A stretch of DNA of 64,000 bases from Aquanectria penicillioides (Eukaryota; Ascomycota; Sordariomycetes; Hypocreales; Nectriaceae). Under the pieces are notes generated by a model, which did no database searches, had not been told where the DNA came from, and saw only the letters and a list, made by a program, of their open reading frames with translations. The stretch lies in contig PYIU01000005.1 of the NCBI GenBank assembly GCA_003415625.1, forward strand, positions 4,283,001 to 4,347,000, in the 5' to 3' direction. Positions 23,136 through 35,007 of the stretch are shown here, one piece after another. How positions within the stretch are numbered: the first letter of the stretch is position 1; each line of letters starts with the position of its first letter. The position numbers were made by a program, and so were the translations under genes.

Positions 23136-24429
23136 TCACTCTTCGTCTCCGCGAACTGACTTCAAGGCTTCTTGGGCTTTTTTATCCGTTAGCCGAAATA
23201 GGTCACTCAACTTCTTTTGGACTTCAAAGCTCAAGTTGCCGTTTACCATGCCCTTCTCTGAAAATGTACGATAGGCTTCGTCAAGACACTGGGATGAGTT
23301 CCATCAATCAGCGCAACCCACAGGTGAATCATGTACCATAATACTCACGACAAACTTGAATAGAGATTCTTCTAATGTTTCAACAAAGTTCACTTCTGTC
23401 GTGCTCCACAGCACGTATTTGCCAACTGTATCTCTCACACCATCCCTAAGGAACATGGCCTGTATTTGCTCCATCAGCACACAGTACTCGGTCAGCCACT
23501 TAGAGAACGGTTAGCTATTGAAATAACACCAGCCGACATTATCATCGCAGGTCCAAATCTCACCTTTGTTGTGGCGGGAGTAATATCAAGCCATGGGACA
23601 TCCAAATTATCGTCGGAAAGGAGCCTGTCTTCAACAATGGCCATGTTGGCACTCTGTACCGTCAATCCAAGCCATACTTCCTAGTCATCCATTAGCTAGA
23701 GCCGGTAGGATCCGTGGTTTCTGGTTTCTGACGTACATATGCTGTTTTCTTTGCATCGCCCTTGTCTGGCACATTTCTAGCGCAATGAATGACGAAATTC
23801 AGACTGCGTGTCATGCTTCCAAGCTGTGCGAGAATCCATTTGTGGAACAAGGCTTCCTGCGAAAACTCTTGTCGAATCTCTTGTAGTCTTTCGTCTAACC
23901 AAGCGGAGAAAGATGGACGCCGATTCGATACCTTTTTGGGAGCCATGTTGTCATCTGTTTGCAATTTGTCGACGAGCTTCGTCACCCATTCATCGATGCC
24001 TTTCCCAGCCAGTTGAGAAATGTAGGACGCTTCTGCTTCCCACTCCATGCTTTGCTCTTCAAACCATTCAATCTCCCCCGTGTGACCAACATTCAGGCGC
24101 AGTTGCTCCAAAAATTTCTCAATGAAGACCTTGGGCTCATTGCTGCTCACCTCGACCCTCGTCGCATCCTTGTGAATTTGGTCTAGTAATCGCTCGATGT
24201 CACATGCTAGAGCGGTTAGGAACTTCTCTTCCTGCTCATTTCTATCGGCTTCGGCAAAATTCTGCAGGTTTTTGTAGTTGTCCTCAATTTCGGCCGCAAC
24301 CCATTGCACAAAGGCGCCGGCGGCTTTTTCATTGGTCATTTCAGACCTCAGTTTGGCGTCATTTTTTAAAGGTTCGAATGTCGTGACTGCCCATTCTCTG
24401 AGTGTATGAGGATGCGCTGTGTCTGCCAT
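23136..24429 (-). CDS. uncharacterised helical protein
   Basis: Four exons: 24429-23737, 23680-23564, 23498-23349 and 23288-23136. Every junction is in phase 0 with good sites (GTACGT, GTGAGA and GTGAGT donors; ACTAG, CTAAG and CCCAG acceptors), giving about 370 aa. I do not recognise the family. The protein is rich in Glu, Lys, Trp and Leu, is predicted to be almost wholly alpha-helical, and has no signal peptide or membrane helix. Repeated patterns such as EEKFLTALACDIERLL, EEQSMEWEAEASYI and FSAWLDERLQEIRQEFSQEA suggest amphipathic helices. The N-terminus MADTAHPHTLREWAVTTFEP and the acidic C-terminus (RGDEE) are soluble in character. It is most likely a cytosolic lineage-specific protein. 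Confidence 0.7.
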
Positions 24430-25550
24430 TCTTGCCGTGTTTATTCAGTCTCGTGGTATTTTCCGTGCGTGTTTTTGGCTGTTTAGTGTGTGTTGTTGCC
24501 GCAGGCTTTCTTTCTCCCTTGAACTCCAGAAGTTCCATCCATCACACGAACTGCCTTCAGTTTTATACGCGGCAATAGAATCATGGCACCAATTGGCGCG
24601 GTGCCAACTTTGTTTATTTGCCCATGGTCCAGAGCAAAATCAGCTGTGAGCGCGGGCTCTGGATTCTCTTCTGTGGAAAGCCTAACCTAAAATCCAAAGC
24701 ACTATCTCAGCGTCCCGTCATGTTGCACCATAAATCTGGTCGACGCGTCGACGAATTGGTCTTAAGTAATTAATAATAGAATTTATGATTCAAATTTGGT
24801 TAATATTTAAACTTTCGTACCATGAGAACTCGTTGTCAAAGCATATTCCGCCAATTTATGGCCTAGTTCTTCATCGGTCCAAAAGCCACAACATCAAAGT
24901 CATGGAGGCAACATCCCCTTCCCGCCATCCATTCACTGTCATTCCCAGCGTCGCTGAAGTAAAACAAAAACGAAACGGATGCAGTTGATTTGTTCCAGGG
25001 TAGGGTAAAATACACCGACGGTATGCCACGGTAGAAAATGTGAATATCATTACTTTTTCGGCAAACTCATTGCATTCTGTTTCAACCTCGATTTATTCTT
25101 TTCAACTGTGCTCCTCGCAGCAGCTTGCTTCAGAATCCAATTGCACACCACCATCCAGATTTATTTTCAAGGAAAACGAAGCTGAGACCCGATCGGCCAC
25201 GCGGGAGGTCAGACGCGCCGTCACAAATACCACCAAGCTAGGTTACATGGGTGAGATGCCCCTAATTTGGAATCGATTGGCTGTGGCGCTGGCCAATTGC
25301 CTTGTTATAGACGCCATCAGACGAATGAACACCAAAATCAAAAATATTGGACCTAAGCTCTTTATAGACTTCCAGCTGGCAAAATTGTTTGTGGCGTCGA
25401 CCCATGACCGCTGCCACTACTGAGTGAGCAAAGAGTCATGGCCCATCAACCGGGCATAAGTGCATAAAGTTAGGCTCACTATCGTCTTGTGAGCCACCAT
25501 AGACATACTATACTGGATCTCTTAACAAGCACAGACTTTTCTCTTTGGTA
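24430..25550. other. intergenic, divergent upstream region
   Basis: About 1.1 kb between two divergent genes. The 127-aa open frame at 25040-25423 has no recognisable domain and is probably chance. Confidence 0.45.
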
Positions 25551-26566
25551 ATGGCAGTCAAGGACAATGTCGGGATTCTTCCGTACACAGCCGAGCGCCA
25601 GAGCTGCGCCTACCGACATGGTTTTTGGCGGAGTAGTACTGTTGATCACATTGCCTTACCATCGCTTCTTCCTCAACAATACGCTTCAACCAGCGCTAAA
25701 GATTGAAGAGCTGGCGGCTGCCGGGATACTACGAAACACGCGGAGTCGAGAGCACCTGCATTCATTGCTGTCGGGCTGGCGCACGCGCAAGAAAGATGAG
25801 CTAGGTTTCGTTTCCATTGCGGTTCGTACTTCCATTTGCCGATATACACTCTGAAATACAATCTTCACAGCATACCAGTGGTAATGATTGCGTCCAGGGA
25901 ATTACTGTCACGGCGATTGTTACGGCATCTTTCTCCTGGCCCAATGTGCAAGATGCTTACTGGGTAGCCTCCGGGTTCTGGTATGCATCCCTCATGACCT
26001 CTGTTTGTGGCATCTTGATTGCCGCACAGCAGATGTCGCTGCTTGCCCTGATCGGAGAGTTGCCAAGTGATCCTCAAACGGTCTCCGCAAAGCAGATGAG
26101 GCGTCAGCTGAGCCAAATCTTGGTCCGAGGTCCAACACGACAGCGTGCAGCGATGGATTCCGAGAACACTGCATCGAGTTCAGTCACCGGATGGCAATTA
26201 AGTTGGAGGTTGGTTTTTACTTGGCAGTGTCCCATGATGTTTATAGGATATTCTACTCTGTTCTACTTTATAGGATTAACGGTAATTGTATGCACACCTC
26301 TCATTTATAGAAGACAATGGGGTCCAGATATTTGGGTAAGTACTCGTTACGCAAAGTTGGCTGTTATATATATGTTAGGTTGACTGATAATCCAGGTTGC
26401 AATGACTTACTTGATAGCCTCGGGTGTTTCATGGGGACTATTTGCGTACTGCTCTCTGGGCGGCTATCAGGCGATTTCTTTATCTGAGGATGATGACCGG
26501 GATGGTGTTGAAGATATGGAGATGGTAAACGCCACGTATTCCCCAGGGAACGGCGGGCTTGGATAG
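25551..26566 (+). CDS. fungal multi-pass membrane protein, one frameshift
   Basis: Exons 25551-25821, 25871-26335 and 26396-26566 (introns GTTCGT...CACAG and GTAAGT...TCCAG). The first exon reads MAVKDNVGILPYTAERQSC and TVDHIALPSLLPQQY in one frame, then EELAAAGILRN and RTRKKDELGFVSIA in the next. The change falls at AAA near 25698-25700 and is explained by one extra A. Without it the protein would be about 301 aa. The rest has three or four membrane helices (WYASLMTSVCGILIAAQQ, PMMFIGYSTLFYFIGL, YLIASGVSWGLFAYC) and an acidic tail. It resembles unnamed fungal membrane proteins found in variable regions; function unknown. If the short ATG at 25567 were used, the first block would be lost. Confidence 0.6.
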
Positions 26567-27709
26567 GGCAAACCCAGCTCGAGGCTGTTTAATCTAGCCG
26601 TCTCCAAGTTCTAGAATGCAATTCGCTCCATCCAAATTTTCAATTCATTCTACACTCAAACATTAGGGGCCCATCTACGATTTTCGTGATTCAGAGTCAG
26701 CTGTTCATATTTCGGTCTTGTCTCCGTTTCCGGATGTGGAGTGTGGGAAGCATACAAATCCGGCATGGAACGTAAGTGCAGACATCAGTGGTAGCTAGCC
26801 GGTGGGACAGAAGATTGACCATGACCAGAGCATCTCGAGCAGAATCGTTACTGTTGTCTTAGTTGCTCGACACTAAGCGCGACAATGCCAAAGTAGGTTT
26901 AGCCAACGTCAATCTCGACTTACTTGGCCGAGGGCCCAGATCCCCGTCGACCAAGTCGGGAGTTGAGAGGTTCGTGTCGGCGGATGGATTGATGCCAACT
27001 GACAGATAAAGGGCGTTGATTTGAGATTATCATTGGATACATCTCACCTCTAGTTCTCCACTTCTCGTCAGATAAGCTGGCTCACGAGTCACGGCCGACC
27101 GTTTCGGCCAAGATGCGGGGAATGTGAATGTGGGCACTAGACTACTACGCGAATTTGGCGAACTGTCGGGCGATAAGCGGCGGACGGGTACATCTTTTTC
27201 ATAATCCAGCATAGTAGACACGTGCGAACCGGTGAATAAGTGTCAATTCTACCATCAGCCTTCTAACTGTCGTTGTAAACTCTATAGTAGCCACCATGAC
27301 AGACAAATCTATCCGAATGAATGCTCTGAGTATGGATTCAAATGCCCTGCACTTTGTGAAGCCAACGGGAATGTTTGAACATGGATCATTTCCCATCAAA
27401 TTGTAGGCTGATCAGGCGCGTTCATTTTGGCTATCAAACAAGAGAACTAGCTCCAGGAATCTTCGTCGCATTTTGATAACCAATTGCCAAGCAACATGGG
27501 GCGATAATTCCTCCAGTACATTATAGTGCAGAGCTCGGCGAGCAGCTGGGAAGGATGTGGTACCGGTTCGCCAACATCACATACATAAAGCTCGATGTCT
27601 GCTAGCTCGATACAATCTCGATCATGCACATAATTCCTCTGAACCTATATCAAAACTCAATAATTTGCTACACTTCCTCTTCTCTCTCTTGGTCAATCAG
27701 TCTTTCAAC
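26567..27709. other. intergenic, upstream of alcohol dehydrogenase
   Basis: About 1.1 kb. It contains the inverted repeat GGCCGA-N5-TCGGCC (27093-27109) and the octamer TCGGGCGA (27166-27173). CATACATAAAG at about 27581-27591 is a TATA-like element near 120 bp before the ATG. No coding sequence. Confidence 0.45.
27166..27173 (-). promoter_or_regulatory. TYGCCCGA octamer, ADH upstream
   Basis: TCGCCCGA on the minus strand, 0.54 kb before the alcohol dehydrogenase. It belongs to the set shared by the upstream regions of the central cluster; role inferred. Confidence 0.3.
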
Positions 27710-28949
27710 ATGGCATCCACTTCAGAACAACTACCTGTTCAACACAAAGCCATAGTCTATGACAACCCCGGTGCAATTAGCACCAAGGTGGTTGATGTCG
27801 ACACACCTAAGCCTGGCTTTGGGGATGTTCTTGTGAAGATCACACATTCCGGTGTCTGCCGCAGCGATCTGAGTATCATGGATCGAAGATGGAGTTATCT
27901 TGGTGAGCCCACCCAAGCTGGTCAGGTTGGCGGGCACGAGGGCGTGGGGACCATCGCAGCCTTGGGGCCGGGCACTTCAACGCCCAACTTGCAAATTGGG
28001 GACCGAGTTGGTATCAAATGGATGGCTAGGATCTGTGGTAGCTGTTTACCTTGCGTCTCGGGTCGTGATGGCTGTTGCTCAAATGGCAAAATCTCCGGCT
28101 ACCAGATTCCTGGCACGTTCCAACAATACGTTCTTTCACCTGCGAATTATGTCACGCCGATTCCAGACTCTCTCCCGAGTCCACTCGCTGCCCCTATGAT
28201 GTGTGCTGGTATTACGGTACACGCTGCCCTGAGAAAATGCGCCGTGCAGCCGGTGAGTTTGATTTGTAAATTGAGATCCTGCCTTACTGTCTTCTTGGCT
28301 AACGTGAAATAATAAGGGCGATGCCGTCATCATTATGGGCGCTGCTGGTGGGCTAGGGCACCTCGCCCTTCAGATGGGTTCAAGAGGAATGGGCTGTAGG
28401 ATGATTGTAAGCTTCATTTCTCACTGCACTTAAACTGGCCACATTTAACAAGAATTGATCAAGGGAGTCGACTACGGTGATAAGAAGGGATTCGTTCAGT
28501 AATGCGGTGGAGAAACCTACTTTGACTCATCCAAGTATCCCAAAGGCTCTGGGGGAGAAAAAAGGCTCGCAGCAGATGTGAGAAAGGCAACTCCAAATGG
28601 CCTTGGAGGCGCAGCGGTCATTGTCTGCACTGCCTCAAATGAAGCCTATTCGGTAGCTATACACATGCTACGTTTCGGAGGCAAGGTAATCTGTACTGGC
28701 GTTCCAGAGGGAAAGCAACTTCCCATCGCGAGTGCAGACCCGGCCACACTGATATCACAGGAACTGAGCATCGTAGGCAGCGTGGTGGGCAATAGGCTTG
28801 ATGCTCTTGGAGCTTTGGACATGGCTGCTCGGGGAGTCGTCAAAACTCAGTATGAAGTAGTGCCTATGTCCGAATTGACCGATGTGTTCAAGAAGATGGA
28901 CTCGATGAAGCTCAACGGTCGGGTTGTCTTGGATATGACCAAGTTATGA
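27710..28949 (+). CDS. zinc-dependent alcohol dehydrogenase, one internal stop
   Basis: Medium-chain Zn alcohol dehydrogenase. Exons are 27710-28252, 28317-28406 and 28464-28949, all phase 0, spanning 372 codons. Catalytic zinc ligands are Cys in HSGVCRSDLS and His in VGGHEGVG. The structural zinc loop is CGSCLPCVSGRDGCC, and the nucleotide loop is MGAAGGLGHLA. In exon 3 the frame reads DYGDKKGFVQ, then TAA (28500-28502), then CGGETYFDSSKY without a shift. Codon 224 is therefore a stop where the family has a charged or polar residue (a single-base change from CAA, GAA or AAA). The rest, including RKATPNGLGGAAVIVCTAS and GVPEG, is well conserved. It is either a recent pseudogene or a base error. 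The neighbouring ALDH suggests an alcohol-to-acid step. Confidence 0.85.
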
Positions 28950-29728
28950 GATTTGAAAGGATGCAGGAAGCTCTAGTATTGTTAAATTGGAGGGAATTGA
29001 TTTATTACAGTTTCAAATCCAATGCATGCCAGCACGCCAAAACATCTATTCAAATAATGACAAGTTAACCTCGATCCCTTACATGTTCATTTAATCTAAT
29101 CCACATTCCATAACCGTTAAACGACAGATGCATGCCTCAGACCAGGGGGTGAATACTACAAAGGAGGATATTAGGCGGTACAGTTCTTTACAATGAATGA
29201 CAAGCGCAATTGAACCTGGCAGTCCGAGTATCTGACCCGTATTAGATTGATGGGTCTCCTGGGGTGGCTGATGTGAGGACTCATTGGGGTCAAGCCCCTC
29301 AGGCATCGAGACGACTATTCCTGTGCCCAGCACCAACAGCACAAAGTTGAATTCGCTCTCAGCTCAGCTAAATGCATCATGCCATCAGGCCAGCGGTTCT
29401 GACATTTCAAACCCCAACACCCCTGCAGTTTGTGCGGGGCATGATGGCGGAAATCAGAAGTGGAGAACACGACTTCGCCGGAGCTCGGCGTACTGGATGC
29501 ATTGATTACATTGGCTTGCCCGAGCCTGCGGGCAGATTGCGGCGGTTAAGGTCACCGCCACTGGACAATCTGAAGACGGGCGAGTAGGAGCCTCACTCAA
29601 CGACAAACGGGACACTACAACGCCATTTCGTACTTCGGCCCTCATCTTGGGCACCTGGACTATTAGATACACGAGTATCGAACCAATTCCTCGCCTATAG
29701 TTTTTGGTCTCTTGTCCAGTTCCTCAGT
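28950..29728. other. intergenic, upstream of aldehyde dehydrogenase
   Basis: Nearly 0.8 kb with no coding sequence recognised. It contains TTGCCCGA at 29516-29523, about 210 bp before the ALDH ATG. Confidence 0.45.
29516..29523 (+). promoter_or_regulatory. TYGCCCGA octamer, ALDH upstream
   Basis: TTGCCCGA, 0.2 kb before the ALDH start; member of the shared set. Confidence 0.3.
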
Positions 29729-31356
29729 ATGATGAAACGCGCTGCAATGCCGACCGGTGTGCTGCCGGCCATGATCCGAAGGGCCATATCAACGACGGTT
29801 CCACGGGCTTCTGGGATTGACATGTTCAACAACTTTCGCAATACCATCAATGGAAAGTTCACTACAACCGAAACGACACGCCACGGCATCAATCCCGCAA
29901 CGGGCATGCCAAACCCCGCGGTACCCATCTCCACCCTCAAGGATGTGGACTTGGCGGTAGATGCCGCAAAGACGGCATTCAAGACGTGGGGCAAGACTCC
30001 ATTCGCGGAGAGAAAGAAGTGCCTGCTTGCTTTCACAGACATGATTGTGAAGAACGAGGAGGAACTCGCCCAACTGCTTGTTATGGAGCAAGGAAAACCG
30101 GTAATTGTTTCACATGCACTCCTCATGATACTCGCCTGTGTTATTAACTTGGTCTTTTTTTTTTTTTCAGAAACCCATGGCATTGACAGAGATTCGAGCC
30201 GCTGTTAACTGGCTTCGTGCATTTGAGGATCTTGACTTGAAGGATGAGCTGATCCAGGAAGACAAAGAGACCAAGATTGTTCGCCGCCACACTCCAATCG
30301 GAGTCTCCGTCGGAATTGTCCCTTGGAACTACCCTCTCTCGTTGGCTTGCGGCAAACTCGGCCCTGCTACACTTGCTGGCAACCCCATTATTATTAAACC
30401 TTCTCCTTACACGCCGTATTGCAGCCTCAAGCTTGGCGAGATAGCTCAAAAGTGCTTCCCCCAGGGGTAGTTCAAGTCCTCAGTGGCGACGACATGCTTG
30501 GCCCATGGTTAACATCTCATCCTGGCCCTGAGAAGATATCATTCACTGGCTCTACCGCCGTCGGTAAAAGTATCATGCAGTCTGCTGCGAAAACCATGAA
30601 GCGCCTCACACTTGAGCTTGGCGGTAACGACCCTGCGATTGTATGCAAAGACATCAATATTGAGGAGACGGCCAAGAAGGTATCTCTACACTCTCTCATC
30701 TGCCAAACTTTAATTAATGGCTAACAACGCATAAGATTGCTCAACTCTGCTTCCTCAACTCCGGTCAGATCTGTCTCGCTATTAAGCGTGTTTACGTGCA
30801 CGAAGATATTCACGCTGAATTTCGTGACGCCATGGTCAGCCATGTCAAGACTCTAAAAGTAGGCGAAGGTCATGAAGAGGGTGTCTTCATGGGTCCCGTT
30901 CAGAACAAGACTCAGTTCGACCGTGTGAAGGGCTTCTTCTCCGATATTGAGAAAGAGAAATGGAATGTAGCCGTCGGTGGTAAAAACGAGGACACACCAG
31001 GCTTCTATATCAACCCCACGATTATCGACAAGCCCGCCGATGACAGCCGAATTGTCGTTGAAGAGCCCTTTGGACCGATTGTACCTCTTTTAACTTGGAA
31101 GGATGAAGCCGAGGTACTGGCCCGGGCAAATGATTCTCGCATGGGACTCGGTGCCTCTGTGTGGTCCAATAATGTTGATCAGGCCAACCGCATGGCCTGC
31201 CAGGTAGAAGCAGGCACGGTCTGGGTGAACAATCACTTCGCTCTAGAGCCTTATGTTCCATATGGTGGTCATAAGGAGAGTGGAGTTGGCCTGGAGTTGG
31301 GAATGGGCGGCTTGTTGGCGTTCTGCAATCCTCAAATCGTGTACTTGAAGAAGTAA
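29729..31356 (+). CDS. aldehyde dehydrogenase, mitochondrial-like leader, one frameshift
   Basis: NAD(P)-dependent aldehyde dehydrogenase. Exons are 29729-30100, 30171-30679 and 30736-31356; intron 1 ends in a 13-T tract before CAG. About 500 aa if the frame is continuous. Landmarks are GIVPWNYPLSLACGKLGPAT, SFTGSTAVGKSIM, LTLELGGNDPAIV (catalytic Glu), LNSGQICLAIKR (catalytic Cys), VVEEPFGPIVPL and a C-terminal YGGHKESGVG. In exon 2 the frame breaks at CCCCC (30458-30462). One more C gives KCFPPGVVQVLSG; as written it stops at once. The first ~28 residues (MMKRAAMPTGVLPAMIRRAI...) are Arg-rich with no acids, like a mitochondrial presequence. It pairs with the ADH upstream. Confidence 0.85.
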
Positions 31357-31866
31357 TCAATGCAGCATAGAGCAGGTCAAGTGAGAGACTGCAATAACAT
31401 GTCAGCTTCCTTGCAGCTGCAACTCTCTGTTGGCTTTTCTTGTAGTAACCAGTCCCTAGCTACCCCGGTCCATGTTCAGTAGCCTTCAAGTCGCTTTGCC
31501 AATTGAATAAATTTATGAGAAGTCACATTCCCGCTCAGTTTGACCACGATGGCTTGGATCATCAACAATTTAACGCCAGGGAGTGTTCTTCAAGCTCATT
31601 CAACATCGGTATTGGAAACCGTAATCACCAAATATCGGGTTTACAGGTGACATTTACATGTACCCGACGATCCAAGGTCGAATGGGTCTACTAAGATAGG
31701 GGATGAAGCATGATAGACTATTTCGTTGCGCCTAACATACATAATTGACAAGCATGCTGCACTCAAGTATTTCATGGACATGATGTATTTGTTATACGTC
31801 GGACATCTAGCACGGAGAGTTGAACCTAGTATGCTTCCCTCTGTCACTCCATTTAACAAAAAACGA
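31357..31866. other. intergenic, convergent 3' ends
   Basis: About 510 bp between the ALDH and NCS1 stop codons. No gene or terminator structure stands out. Confidence 0.5.
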
Positions 31867-33395
31867 TCAAAGGTTCCATTTCCGTCGCTCCCAAACTCTC
31901 AACGGGATATAGATTAGCGCAGATGACCCAATTGCCAACATCCAACTGATATCAGTACCCCCGGATGATTCACCAACATTCTTTGAAATTGGACCAACCC
32001 ACCACGCCTGGCTCATACTAAGAACAGAAATCACGGTTCCAACAATCCATGCAATCAACGCAGCGATGCCATGTGGAAGTTGAGCTCGGTCATTCCAAAC
32101 CTTCAAATCGTAGCTAAAGTCTCGGCGCCAGATAAAGTGCTCGGCAAATAAGACGGTAGCAAAAGGCACGATCCAATAGGCACAAATCGCCAAGAAATTT
32201 TCCATGACATCCACAAGATGGTTTCGCCCAGCGATCGAGCAGGCCAAAAAGATGACACTACCAATTAGAGACCACATAAAACGAGGTACAACAAGAAGCT
32301 TTTTGCTGACCATTTGAATACTCAATCCGAGAGAGTATATGTTTGTTGTGATGACTGCTGCCGTTGAGAAACCAATTATAACCTGGATAAATTTCCCAAA
32401 ACCTTTTACACCAGGTCCCATGTCGTCAAAGACGGCACCAATCAGCCCACCAATGCCGCCCGTTTCCGAAGCCGTCTGGAACTGAGGTGCGGGATTTTGA
32501 CTGAGCGTGCCAATCGCAGCTCCTAGCCATTCCATAAGAAGCTGGCTTGTGAGTAAACCAGTGTATGACCAGCCGAATGTGACCTTTTGGTCGATGTCCT
32601 CACGCATATATACCCCATAGTCAGCAGCCACCGGTAACCAGGCCGCCTGGAAGCCGACCACAGCAGTCCCGAATGAAAGGATGCTCGAGGTCTCGAGACC
32701 TCCAGTGCCCATGGGAATGTTGACAAAATGGCGAGCGCCGAAGCCCGCCACGATAATAAAGCAGGTGATCATAACAATCCAAGAGTATCGGTCGTAAACG
32801 TGCAGCATCCGATATCCCAAGAGGCCGAATGCGACCGCAACAAGACCAACAAGTAGAACTGCAACTGTCAGCGGCAAATGCCCCCTCCGGCGCTGGATAA
32901 TACTGTGGCTCCCGATATTCCATTCACAATTCCCCATCCAAGCTGGTTGATGATGTTCAGAATAGCAAGGATCTTCGCCGGCCACCATCCAAAACAATAT
33001 CGCGGAATAATCATCGTGCGTAAGCCTAATTTGGGTCCGAAGACAGCGGCAAGCCCCGGCATAAACCCGCTGAGGATGTTGAAAAATAAAATAGCCAAGA
33101 AGGAATCCCACCAGCCCAGCCCAAAGCTCGTTGTGGCGAGGTATCCAAGAGCCAATGTTGCAGTGTTGAAGTTTGCAGAGAAGAAGATAGTGCACAGGTC
33201 GCGAGGACTCTGGTTTGTTCGTAGTTCCTCGGGTATAGGCTCAATACCAAATTCTTCAGCGCTGATGTACTGAATCAATTTCCGGCATTTGAGCCAAAAG
33301 CCATGCCCTTGTGGCAAGGGGATAACCTCTGTCTGAGCTTCGAAGTCAACGTTGCTGCTGGCCGTCTGGGCCTTGTCTTTTATATCTTGAGACAT
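31867..33395 (-). CDS. NCS1 purine-cytosine/hydantoin-type permease, one frameshift
   Basis: Single-exon NCS1 transporter, ATG 33395 to TGA 31867, about 509 aa with the frame restored. The N-terminal part has EEFGIEPIPEELRTNQSP, NFNTATLALGYLATTSFGLG (the NCS1 substrate-helix region) and INQLGWGIVNG. The C-terminal part has AADYGVYMRED, IGFSTAAVITTNIYSLGLSI, VPRFMWSLIG and EHFIWRR. The two parts sit in different frames. The break is at a five-G run (plus C, 32881-32885), where one more G gives SAGG(G)HLPLTVAVL. NCS1 carriers import cytosine, uracil, allantoin, hydantoins or thiamine-like compounds by proton or sodium symport at the plasma membrane. Placement next to an N-carbamoyl hydrolase and a PuuE-like enzyme suggests a nucleobase or hydantoin substrate. 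Confidence 0.87.
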
Positions 33396-34487
33396 GGCGG
33401 CCTATCTAGCTATGCAGCTTGATCATACAAAGACAAAAAGCGTGGGTCAATGAGTAGCATTTGAAGAGATTGATTTGGGCCAAGATGGAGGGCAAAACCA
33501 TGGCACGCCAAGACAAGGGGGTTCTGGTTAAATAAGGATGCGCATTGCAGTTCATAGGGTCGACATACCAGCAAACATTAATATATGCTACAAAGTACCG
33601 AATAAGATTGCATAGTACCCCGTACTGAATGGTACAATTGGTGTCTGGGGTAGACTTATCTGCGGGGCATCAAAGAATGCTGTAAATCGGGGAACGAAGA
33701 TAAGGTGGTTGCAAAGTAACACAATACAGATAAAGTCAGAGATAACACTAAGAAAGGTCATTTAAACGAGATAAGAGTAAGGGATGGTTGAGCAGGGGTC
33801 GAATTCAGAATATGTAGGAGGCCAATGGTCTTGAGAAAGTCATTTTTACACTCAAGCAGCGTTGTATTCGGTACTTTTCTGGTCCTAGTGACCTAGTCTA
33901 TGTAGCACAGCTTTTCTATTCACCACTGAACGGTTCAATCTGGTCCAAGTTTACAAGCATCGATTGAGCAATGCTTCTTACAGGCAAATTTTAAAAATAG
34001 TTGTATAGAAGCGACTATGTACAATTTTTAGACCGAGTAGATGCCGATGTGCCCAAACCTGTCGAATAGGGCGCCGATGTCCTTTATTTTATGGGATTCT
34101 CTCCGCGTGGTGCTGAAGGGGCCACACAGCCAGGTAATCATCAAGGAGCAGGGATTACAGAATCTATAGACGCGTGCTCAATGTTGCACAAAATCACAAT
34201 CGGATACCCCAGCTCGTGTTCATTTCTCTTCTCCTGGTCCGAATGTCCTCTGAAGTCATCCCCTGCCTTCGACTCTTGATAGTGCGTCCTCGATGGATTC
34301 AAAATTTCCGGAAATAAAAACGCAACTCGCCACCAAACCGTTATTTCCAGTGTGTCGTTCAACTACCCAACAGTATTAGCATGTACATGTACGGCCGGGT
34401 TGTAGAAGATACGTACTCAGAGCCCATAGATAAGCCTCGGCCTTCCACACTTTGCCCAGGGCATCTCAACAGTAGGGATCTTAGCTA

Positions 34488-34495
34488 TCGCCCGA
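34488..34495 (+). promoter_or_regulatory. TYGCCCGA octamer, permease/regulator region
   Basis: TCGCCCGA in the divergent region, about 1.1 kb from the permease ATG. Confidence 0.3.
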
Positions 34496-34999
34496 AGCTC
34501 CACTTACATTCCCCGCTTCACAGACCGCCGAACGGCAGGCTTCAAGTTCGCCAGAGTAACACAGCCGTAAATTGCCAATCAAAATGTGCTCAGCTTAGCT
34601 CCTTGTGAAAATCAAACAAATTCACACGCCCCTAAGCGTACTGATGTGGTTCTTAGCCCCATTTGGCACTACTCACGGCTGTTCAAGTACCAAGCCAAGC
34701 GTCAGCTGTAGCACAGGAAATATAAATACACATTGGTCAAACGCGCCATCGGATCACGGACCACTGCTTGATGTAATGGGCAGCTATCTACATTATTCCT
34801 CTCAGTTAATCTTCATGATCCATGTGGGACTAGGATTGGTAAAGCGCAAAGGATACCATCCGTCATTGAAACCACTAGGTATGTTGATCTTTAACAACAC
34901 AAAGAAGATCGTGCGGTCTTGTTCAGCATTGGTGACTGAACAGTTCCAAATTGGAAAAAAAAACAGGGTATTGAAAAGTGATGGCGACGTCGTCAAATG

Positions 35000-35007
35000 T
35001 TGCCCGA
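35000..35007 (+). promoter_or_regulatory. TYGCCCGA octamer, regulator upstream
   Basis: TTGCCCGA about 0.8 kb upstream of the Zn2Cys6 regulator. Confidence 0.3.
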
